From assembly GCF_006542425.1 (NCBI RefSeq), contig NZ_VFID01000010.1:1-64000 (forward strand): a stretch of DNA of 64,000 bases. The letters are read 5' to 3'. A program made the position numbers and the translations under genes. Below are positions 58,255-64,000 of the stretch, piece after piece. The notes under the pieces are model-generated. The model made no database searches, was not told the origin of the DNA, and was given only the letters and a program-made list of their open reading frames with translations. The first letter of the stretch is position 1; the number at the start of each line of letters is the position of its first letter. The DNA is from Pseudoxanthomonas sp. z9. GTDB taxonomy: Bacteria; Pseudomonadota; Gammaproteobacteria; Xanthomonadales; Xanthomonadaceae.

Positions 58255-58580
58255 CAGTAGGCACCGCCCTGTTCGATTCTCCCGTCGGTTTCGGGGATCT
58301 TCCCGAAAGCGATTCGCTGATCTTCCTCAGTGGGAAATGGCCAAACGTCGATGGCATCACCTGGCTTGGTTGCTGACGCCAGATAGTCACGAAAAGTCTC
58401 AAAGTCGCTGAAAGCCAGCGGGGTCGGATGGCTCGCGCCGAAAAGGTGCCAATGGAGGACGACCGCGAATCCTGAAGATTCCAGGTGCAATCTGACCGTC
58501 TCCAGATTCTGGGTGGACAGAATCGAATGCGGGTGGACCATGTGCGACCACCATCCAATGGAGGTTCCTGGGTCCCCCAT
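58254..58580 (-). CDS. Uncharacterised small cytoplasmic protein
   Basis: 108 aa from ATG 58580, or 95 aa from ATG 58541; neither has a strong Shine-Dalgarno. Contains LHLESSGFAVVLHWHLFGASHPTPLAFSDFETFRDYLAS and PFPTEEDQR. Not recognised; size and composition are like toxin-immunity proteins. First gene of a three-gene run with a membrane protein and an exported protein. Confidence 0.58.
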   Translation of the reverse strand: MGDPGTSIGWWSHMVHPHSILSTQNLETVRLHLESSGFAVVLHWHLFGASHPTPLAFSDFETFRDYLASATKPGDAIDVWPFPTEEDQRIAFGKIPETDGRIEQGGAY

Positions 58581-58706
58581 ACTACTTATGCGGTCACGGG
58601 TTGGACAAACCACCGGTTGTGACGGCCTGTCGATTTCCGGCCAGGTCGTTCGTCTATCCAGAGAAGGCCGCGCGACAGCGCCATTCCCATCATCAGGAGA
58701 CCCGCC

Positions 58707-59357
58707 ATGAGCCCCACCATCACCGCCTTCGAAAGCTCGCCGGATCGCGGCAAGGGCCTGTCGCGCGACGTGCGGGTGCGCTGGGCATTGGAGGAAGCCG
58801 GGCAACCCTACGACGTGCGGCTGTTGTCCTTCGCCGCGCTGAAGCAACCCGGGCACCTGGCGCTGCAGCCCTTCGGCCAGATTCCGACCTATGAGGAAGG
58901 CGACCTGACGCTGTTCGACTCGGGCGCCATCGTGCTCCACATCGCGGAGCGCCACGCCGGCTTGTTTCCCGAGGACGCCAATGGCCGCGCGCGCGCGATC
59001 ACCTGGATGTTCACCGCGGTCAGCACGATGGAGCCGCCCATCGTCGAGCACGGCATGATGAGGCTGTTCGAGAGCCACGAGCCCTGGTTCGAACCGCGCA
59101 TCGCCATGATCGAACAGCGGGTCCGGACCCGGCTGGCCCAGCTCTCCGCGCGCCTGGGCGACGCCGACTGGCTGGATGGTGCATTCAGCGCCGGCGACCT
59201 GCTGATGATCTCGGTGCTGCAAAGGCTGCGCAGTTCGAATTTGGTGGACGAGTATCCGAACCTCGCCGCCTATGTGGCGCGAGGGGAAGCGAGACCAGCG
59301 TATCAGCGGGCGTTCGCGGCGCAGTTGGCGGTGTTCGAGGCTTCGCAGGCGGGGTGA
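58707..59357 (+). CDS. Glutathione S-transferase
   Basis: 216 aa. N-terminal thioredoxin-like domain (~5-82; FESSPDRGKGLSRDVRVRWALEEAG, GQIPTYEEGDLTLFDSGAIVLHIAER with the conserved cis-Pro and Asp-Ser for glutathione binding) and a helical C-terminal domain (~92-212; FSAGDLLMISVLQRL gives the N-capping box). Cytoplasmic detoxification or reduction of thiol conjugates. AGGAG precedes the ATG. Confidence 0.9.
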   Translation: MSPTITAFESSPDRGKGLSRDVRVRWALEEAGQPYDVRLLSFAALKQPGHLALQPFGQIPTYEEGDLTLFDSGAIVLHIAERHAGLFPEDANGRARAITWMFTAVSTMEPPIVEHGMMRLFESHEPWFEPRIAMIEQRVRTRLAQLSARLGDADWLDGAFSAGDLLMISVLQRLRSSNLVDEYPNLAAYVARGEARPAYQRAFAAQLAVFEASQAG

Positions 59358-59377
59358 GGGAGCACTCCCATGCAGCA

Positions 59378-59779
59378 TCAGGCTTGTACTTGCACATCAA
59401 GGAAGCCCGCGCTTCCCATGAGCGCAAGGATCCTGCCGACCAGCGGATCCGACGGCGCTTCCTTGTTTCGGCCAAGAAGCTTTTCGAACAGGGACCGCTT
59501 TCGCTCCAGCAGGACATGCCACTCGCCGAAATCCGGCCTGTCCGGGTCTTCCGCGGGAGAAGATCCCACGCTCACAAGATAAGTGATGCCACCGAGTTCG
59601 GCGCTATTGACCCAGCCGTAGTCTTCCATGCAGATCACATCGGCCTTGGCTCCCATCCGCGACAGCTCGTCAACCAGCCACTTCGAAAAGTCCTCGCCGA
59701 AGCAGCATTCGTTGATGAATTCGGCGCCAACCACCGAGAGATTGAAGCGATCCGTCTTGCACGTGATATGTACTGTCAC
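59378..59779 (-). CDS. Uncharacterised small protein
   Basis: 133 aa, no signal or membrane segment. GTG start at 59779 supported by GAGGGG six bases upstream. Contains GAEFINECCFGEDFSKWLVDEL and a late basic helix (LLERKRSLFEKLLGRNKE). No family recognised. Single gene, convergent with the GST gene 20 bases away. Confidence 0.6.
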   Translation of the reverse strand: MTVHITCKTDRFNLSVVGAEFINECCFGEDFSKWLVDELSRMGAKADVICMEDYGWVNSAELGGITYLVSVGSSPAEDPDRPDFGEWHVLLERKRSLFEKLLGRNKEAPSDPLVGRILALMGSAGFLDVQVQA

Positions 59780-60024
59780 GACACCCCTCGTCGAGTCCTG
59801 ATCGCATCATGGATGAATCGCCGCCATTGTCTTCGCTGGCACCATATGCTGCAAAGGCGCCTGCCGTGCCTTGGGTCCAATGATATTGGGCGGCCATGCG
59901 GCCAACAATGAGAGTTTCCCGTACGACTGACAGCATCCGGCGCAGCACAGGGAGGGAATTTGCCGCCCGTCCTGCTCGTCAGTGCAACTTGACCGGTTTT
60001 GTATCCCTGGAGGTTGTTCCGTTT

Positions 60025-60091
60025 TGTGGGAGCGACGTAAGTCGCGAATGGCCGGCTAGTTCCCGGCATCGCGACTTACGTCGCTCCCACA
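60025..60091. repeat. REP inverted pair downstream of the map-type gene
   Basis: Two perfect 23-base arms (60025-60047 and 60069-60091) with a 21-base spacer, each containing GCGAC-GTAA-GTCGC. It lies 23 bases after the stop of the methionine aminopeptidase gene. The rest of the 335-base gap (59780-60114) shows no gene. Confidence 0.9.
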
Positions 60092-60114
60092 GGGCCTTTT
60101 GGCGATGATTTGGC

Positions 60115-60891
60115 TCAACCGAGTTCGCAGAGCGGCTTCTCTCCGTCCCGCAGCGTCAGCACCCGCACGCCGGTCCGGGTCACCGCCACGGTGTGCTCGA
60201 ACTGCGCTGACAACTTGCCGTCGCGGGTGTAGACCGGCCATTCATCCGGATGGGAGCGGATCGCCGCGCGGCCGGCGTTGAGCATGGGCTCGATGGTGAA
60301 CACCATGCCCTCTTCCAGTTCCAGCCCGGTGCCCGGCGTGCCGTAGTGGAGCACCTGTGGATCTTCGTGCATTTCACGGCCGATGCCATGGCCGCAATAT
60401 TCCTTCACGACGCTGTAGCCATGCGCGCGCGCGTAGTGGGCGATGGCGTGGCCGATGTCGCCCAGGCGCGCGCCCGGACGCACCGCCGCGATGCCCTGCC
60501 ACATGGCGCGGTAGGCGGTGGCCACCAGCCTGCGCGCCGGATAGGCGACCTCGCCCACCAGGTAGGTGGTACTGGAGTCGGCGATGTAGCCGTTCTTTTC
60601 CAGGGTGATATCCAGGTTGACGATCTGGCCGCCGCGCAGCACGTCGTCCTTCGACGGCATGCCATGGCAGACGACATCGTCGATGGAGGCGTTGAGCACA
60701 TACGGAAATCCGTACTGTCCCTTGCTGGCGGGCCGCGCTTTCAGGTCCCCGACGATCATGCGCTCGACGAAATCATTGATGTCCAGCGTACTCCGCCCTT
60801 CCAGATCCATACGACCCAGCGCGTCGAACACCTTGGCCAGCAGCGATCCGGCTTCCGCCATCAACGCGATTTCGGCGGTGCTCTTGATCAC
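60115..60891 (-). CDS. map: Methionine aminopeptidase type I, ParD-associated
   Basis: 258 aa. Removes the initiator methionine. All five metal ligands of MetAP I are present: two aspartates (NLDITLEKNGYIAD), the histidine of GHGIGREMHEDP, and glutamates in TIEPM and QFEHTVAV. No N-terminal zinc-finger extension. The start is GTG at 60891, overlapping the stop of a ParD-like gene (GTGA). Housekeeping map is normally beside tsf/rpsB, so this is probably a second copy with a special role. A REP pair follows. Confidence 0.93.
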   Translation of the reverse strand: MIKSTAEIALMAEAGSLLAKVFDALGRMDLEGRSTLDINDFVERMIVGDLKARPASKGQYGFPYVLNASIDDVVCHGMPSKDDVLRGGQIVNLDITLEKNGYIADSSTTYLVGEVAYPARRLVATAYRAMWQGIAAVRPGARLGDIGHAIAHYARAHGYSVVKEYCGHGIGREMHEDPQVLHYGTPGTGLELEEGMVFTIEPMLNAGRAAIRSHPDEWPVYTRDGKLSAQFEHTVAVTRTGVRVLTLRDGEKPLCELG

Positions 60892-61100
60892 GTGCGGCCC
60901 GGGCGCAGGGTTTGCGGTCGCACCCCGGCCGCGCGCAATTCGTTGGCGACGATGTCCTGGAAGCTCAGTTCCGGGTTCATTTCGCAGAGCATGCCGACCT
61001 TGATCCAGAAGTTGGCCTGCGCGTTGATGGAGCGGCTGGTCACGGTGCAGGCGCGACGAATCTGGTCGTGCAGATCGTCATCGATGTTGACTATGCCCAT
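60888..61100 (-). CDS. ParD-like antitoxin family protein
   Basis: 70 aa. Ribbon-helix-helix-like opening MGIVNIDDDLHDQIRRACTVTSRSINAQANFWIKVGML, as in ParD-like DNA-binding antitoxins, followed by a short tail (SFQDIVANELRAAG). GGAAAG lies five bases before the ATG. No ParE-type toxin gene is next to it; instead its stop overlaps the start of the methionine aminopeptidase gene. It probably represses its own A+T-rich promoter. Confidence 0.8.
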   Translation of the reverse strand: MGIVNIDDDLHDQIRRACTVTSRSINAQANFWIKVGMLCEMNPELSFQDIVANELRAAGVRPQTLRPGRT

Positions 61101-61128
61101 GGGTCTTTCCAGTGCCTGGTTTATATGA

Positions 61129-61157
61129 ATCATATATGTTTCGTATATTATGCTCAA
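61129..61157 (-). promoter_or_regulatory. Promoter/operator of the parD-like-map operon
   Basis: On the minus strand: TTGAGC (61157-61152), a 17-base spacer, then TATGAT (61134-61129). The surrounding 35 bases are almost pure A+T with repeated ATAT and CATATATG/ATTCATAT half-palindromes, suiting ribbon-helix-helix autoregulation. They contrast strongly with the GC-rich neighbourhood. Spacing to the ATG at 61100 is ~28 bases. Confidence 0.6.
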
Positions 61158-61220
61158 GACCTGCCGTTGCCGGTCCGCTGGTGGATATCCGTGTGATTGG
61201 AAGCCTTGGGCGAAGACGCG

Positions 61221-61244
61221 GTCGCGACTTGCGTCGCTCCTACA
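61221..61244 (-). repeat. Single REP arm
   Basis: A lone 24-base arm of the REP family in reverse orientation (core GCGAC-GCAA-GTCGC on the minus strand). No partner nearby. It lies between the parD-like promoter and the serine hydrolase gene. Confidence 0.8.
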
Positions 61245-61356
61245 GGGCGCGATTGCGTGGTTGAGTCCGCTTCGGTGTGCGGGAAGGCGCAAGGCGGGTT
61301 AAACCGCGCGTGTGGTTCACGCATCCCATTGGGCAATCCCGGCGAGGAAAAGGCAC

Positions 61357-62868
61357 ATGAGTCCAGCGCGCAAGCTCCGCCTGCTTTGCATATTGCTCGG
61401 TTCCGCCCTGTGGCTGTCCGCCCTGTTCGCGGCCAGCGCCGCGGAGCCGCCGGAACCGTATGCGGCGATCCAGGCGGACGTCGAGAAGGAAGTCGCGGCC
61501 GGCCGGCTCACCGGTATTTCGATGGCGGTGGTCAAGGACGGCCGGATTATCTGGGAGCAGGGCTTCGGCTGGGCCGATCGCGAAGCGCGCCGACCGGCGA
61601 CGGCGCACACGGCGTTCTCGGTGGCCTCGACCACCAAGCCGTTCACCACCCAGGCGGTGATGATGCTGGCGACCGAAGGCAAGCTGGCGCTGGATCGCCC
61701 GGCCAATGATTACCTGGGCGCGGAAAAGATCGTCGACGCGAACGGGCCTTCGCGCGAGGCCACCGTGCGCCGGCTGGCGACACATTCGTCGGGCTTGCCG
61801 ACGTTCTTCTCGATGTATCCCGAAGGCGGCGTCGCCAGGCAACCGACCATGCCGGAACTGATCCGCGACTATGGCCACCTGATCGCGCCGGTCGGCGAGC
61901 GCTACGAGTATTCCAACGTGGCGATGGGCATCCTGGGCGAGATCGTCGCGCGCCAATCGGAACAGGAGCTCGGCGCCTTCCTGCGCGATCGCATCCTGCA
62001 GCCGCTGGGCATGAAGGACAGCTTCTTCGACACCGATCTGTCGCGCCGCGCGGAGATGGCCGTGCGCTACACCGACGACGGCAAACCGCTGCCGTTCTAC
62101 CTGACCGGCACGCCGGGTTCCGGCGAACTGTACGCCAGCGCGCACGATCTGGCGCGGTTCGCGATGCTGCACCTGGGCGGCGAGGGGCTGGACGCCTCCG
62201 CGAGGATTCTGGGCCAGGCGCAACTGGACGAGCTGCATCGTCCGGCCACGCAGGTCGCGCCGCACTTCCACTACGGGATGGGTTGGGAGATCTACAACGA
62301 GCCCGGACGGATCGGCGTGCTGCATCACGGTGGCGGCCAGGCGGGCGTCAAGGCGGAGTTCGTGCTGGTGCCTTCGGCCAACGCCGCCGTGATCGTGCTC
62401 AGCAACCGGCGCGGCGAGAAGAACTTCATCGACGATGTGCGCGACCGCCTGCTGAAAACGGTGGTGCCCGGCTGGACCCACCTGCCCCGGCCGGCGAACG
62501 CGCCGCTGCTGCCCTTGCAGCCGGTGAAGGACTATCGCGGCACCTGGCGCGGAACGCTGCTGGCGCAGGGCCGGCGCGTGCCGCTCGTGATGGTCATTGC
62601 GGATGCCGGCAAGGCGACGCTGGCGGTCGGCGACGGCCCGGCCAATCCGATTGCCGATTTCGGCCTGATCGACGGGCTGGTGTCGGGCGAGGTCAAGGGC
62701 GATGTCGGCAGCCCGGATACCCGCCGCGAAGGGCTGAAGGATCTGGCATTGGCATTGAAGCTGCGCGGCAACCGGATCGACGGCGAAATCGTTGCCTGGC
62801 GCAAGACCTCCGAGAATATGAACATGTTCCCGTTCTGGACGGATCTGGAGCGCGTCGCGGACGAGTGA
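61357..62868 (+). CDS. Serine hydrolase, class C beta-lactamase family
   Basis: 503 aa. Signal peptide to ~residue 29. Motifs S91-T-T-K94, Y185-S-N187 and HGG (LHHGGGQAGVKAEF) are complete. A ~130-residue C-terminal beta-rich extension (DYRGTWRGTLLAQGRRVPLVMVI...) is not found in AmpC and resembles esterase/D-aminopeptidase-type members. Periplasmic; substrate open. GAGGAAAAG lies before the ATG at 61357. Not closely similar to the other class C-like protein at 2.5-3.9 kb beyond the motifs. Confidence 0.88.
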   Translation: MSPARKLRLLCILLGSALWLSALFAASAAEPPEPYAAIQADVEKEVAAGRLTGISMAVVKDGRIIWEQGFGWADREARRPATAHTAFSVASTTKPFTTQAVMMLATEGKLALDRPANDYLGAEKIVDANGPSREATVRRLATHSSGLPTFFSMYPEGGVARQPTMPELIRDYGHLIAPVGERYEYSNVAMGILGEIVARQSEQELGAFLRDRILQPLGMKDSFFDTDLSRRAEMAVRYTDDGKPLPFYLTGTPGSGELYASAHDLARFAMLHLGGEGLDASARILGQAQLDELHRPATQVAPHFHYGMGWEIYNEPGRIGVLHHGGGQAGVKAEFVLVPSANAAVIVLSNRRGEKNFIDDVRDRLLKTVVPGWTHLPRPANAPLLPLQPVKDYRGTWRGTLLAQGRRVPLVMVIADAGKATLAVGDGPANPIADFGLIDGLVSGEVKGDVGSPDTRREGLKDLALALKLRGNRIDGEIVAWRKTSENMNMFPFWTDLERVADE

Positions 62869-62884
62869 TCGTGCGGGACGTTCC

Positions 62885-63235
62885 CTATTTGCGCAGGATC
62901 TTCTCCATCGCCTTGCCCTTCGCCAGCTCGTCGACCAGCTTGTCCAGGTAGCGGATTTTCCGCATCAGCGGATCCTCGACCTCCTCCACCCGGATGCCGC
63001 ACACCACGCCGGTGATCAGCGAGATGTTGGGATTCAGCTGCGGCGCCTGCGCGAAGAAGGATTCGAGGCTGGCGTCGGATGCGATCTGCTTGCGCAGGCC
63101 GGCCTCGCTGTAGCCGGTGAGCCAGCGGATGACCTGGTCGAGCTCCTCTTGCGATCGCCCCTTGGATTCCACTTTCTTGATGTACAGCGGATACACGCTG
63201 GAGAACTTCATCGCGAAGAGCTTTTCAAGGCGCAT
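62885..63235 (-). CDS. DUF2200 family protein
   Basis: 116 aa, cytoplasmic. The conserved opening [27 protein letters not shown], the middle [17 protein letters not shown] and [35 protein letters not shown] cover the whole protein and match DUF2200. Function unknown. GAGGAA lies before the ATG at 63235. Convergent with the serine hydrolase gene. Confidence 0.87.
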   Translation of the reverse strand: MRLEKLFAMKFSSVYPLYIKKVESKGRSQEELDQVIRWLTGYSEAGLRKQIASDASLESFFAQAPQLNPNISLITGVVCGIRVEEVEDPLMRKIRYLDKLVDELAKGKAMEKILRK

Positions 63236-63319
63236 TGGTATTTCCTCGGATGATGGGGTGTGGGTGCATGCGGACCGCATGGCAAGGATGCCATCCGGGC
63301 AAGCCGGTGACAGCCTTGG

Positions 63320-64000
63320 TCAAGTCGAAGCCAACCGCCATCCCAATCCCGACCACCGGCTCGCGTGCCTTGCCAGTGCTTCGCGGATTACCTCTTCGCC
63401 ACCGGCCAGATGGAGTTCGCGGCGGGCGCGGGTGAGTCCGGTGTAGATCAGTTCGCGCGAGAGCACGCGGTTGGTGCGCGCGGGCAGCAGCAGCCAGACG
63501 GTGTCGAATTCCGAGCCCTGGGCCTTGTGCACGGTCATGGCGAAGGCGGACTCGTGCGCAGGCAGGGCGGCGGGATGGAAGGCGCGTGGCTGGTCCGGGT
63601 CGTCGCCGGGGAACCACGCCGCGAGCGCGCCCTGTTCGTCCCGCAGGCAGATGCCGATATCGCCATTGAACAGGCGGTGGCGGTAGCTGTTCTCGGTGAC
63701 GATGAGCAGTTGGCCGTGGAAGTGGCCCTGCCCGGCGGCGCGGGGCAGGCCGGCGCCCTGGCTTTCCAGCAGCAGGCGTTCGATGCGCGCATTGAGGGTA
63801 CGCGCGCCCTGTGGACCTTCGCGCACGGCGGTGAGGATGCGCAGGCGGCTGGAGAGCGCCAGCGCCTGTGCGGGCGTGGTCGCGGTCGCCAACGCTTGCC
63901 AGTGGGCGAGCAAGGCGTCCTGCTGGGTTTGCAGCGGGTCGGCGAGGTTTTCGTGGAAGTGGACGTTGGACAGTTCGCCGGCGCGCAGCAGGGTGAGCGC
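63320..64000 (-). CDS. recD: Exodeoxyribonuclease V alpha subunit RecD, C-terminal part (cut by the window edge)
   Basis: About 226 residues of the C-terminal helicase domain are visible; the gene continues past the right edge. UvrD-like motifs are clear: TVHKAQGSEFDTVWLLLP (motif V) and ELIYTGLTRARRELHL (motif VI), with RHRLFNGDIGICL between. RecD is the fast 5'-3' helicase of RecBCD, acting in double-strand break repair and degradation of foreign linear DNA. The stop at 63320 follows LGWRLAST. Confidence 0.92.
   Translation of the reverse strand, partial: ALTLLRAGELSNVHFHENLADPLQTQQDALLAHWQALATATTPAQALALSSRLRILTAVREGPQGARTLNARIERLLLESQGAGLPRAAGQGHFHGQLLIVTENSYRHRLFNGDIGICLRDEQGALAAWFPGDDPDQPRAFHPAALPAHESAFAMTVHKAQGSEFDTVWLLLPARTNRVLSRELIYTGLTRARRELHLAGGEEVIREALARHASRWSGLGWRLAST

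Noticed and set aside
59780-60114. Small open frames between the GTG-started unknown gene and the map-type gene
   Set aside because: They cross the REP pair, lack Shine-Dalgarno sites and have no plausible protein character.

Overview
The window is chromosomal DNA of a high-G+C gammaproteobacterium, most likely of the Xanthomonadaceae/Lysobacteraceae (a Lysobacter- or Luteimonas-like organism). This is an inference from three things: the REP family with a GCGACGTAAGTCGC core, the many secreted peptidases, I78-type inhibitors and envelope hydrolases, and the overall codon use. No rRNA or tRNA gene, CRISPR array, insertion sequence or replication origin was recognised.

Layout. 1-8.3 kb: a 282-base tandem duplication at the left edge, then an M61 peptidase, a class C beta-lactamase-like hydrolase, a DUF938 methyltransferase, a NYN-domain protein and an M13 peptidase lipoprotein. 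8.4-11.4 kb: an Lrp-type regulator divergent from dadA and an overlapping alanine racemase gene (alanine catabolism). 11.7-14.3 kb: three small I78-type lipoproteins around a topoisomerase IB gene. 14.5-20.7 kb: gltB and gltD (glutamate synthase), separated by a palindromic repeat block. 20.8-30.2 kb: mixed housekeeping genes, including a two-domain methylglyoxal synthase-like protein, a BenE-type transporter, an MFS exporter, a mutarotase-mltB pair, and folE. 30.3-39.1 kb: an OmpR-type two-component system beside a detoxification/redox cluster (alpha/beta hydrolases, SDR, epoxide hydrolase-like proteins, cytochrome P460, Ohr, CcdA and a TlpA-like thioredoxin). 39.3-45.5 kb: small uncharacterised proteins, an AraC regulator divergent from a secreted alpha/beta hydrolase, and a SymE-like toxin gene with a structured leader.

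The most notable region is 45.7-51.6 kb. It is a clearly lower-G+C island carrying three overlapping genes that match the architecture of the Detocs anti-phage system. The first is a large helical-repeat histidine kinase-like sensor (DtcA), the second a stand-alone receiver (DtcB), and the third a receiver fused to a nucleoside-phosphorylase-like ATP-cleaving effector (DtcC). By family knowledge, infection sensing would trigger phosphotransfer to DtcC and destruction of cellular ATP, with DtcB acting as a phosphate buffer. The island was probably acquired horizontally.

51.6-64 kb: a subclass B3 metallo-beta-lactamase, a frameshifted gene, a cytochrome b561 / lipoprotein intradiol dioxygenase pair divergent from an ECF sigma / FecR-like pair, small uncharacterised genes, a GST, a ParD-like gene translationally coupled to a second-type methionine aminopeptidase gene, a second class C beta-lactamase-like hydrolase, a DUF2200 gene and the 3' part of recD running off the right edge.

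Intergenic DNA is rich in repeats: REP pairs near 0.2, 0.45 and 60 kb, single REP arms near 39.2 and 61.2 kb, and GC-rich composite palindromes at about 5.6-6.1, 13.6-13.9, 18.9-19.3 and 21.8-21.9 kb.
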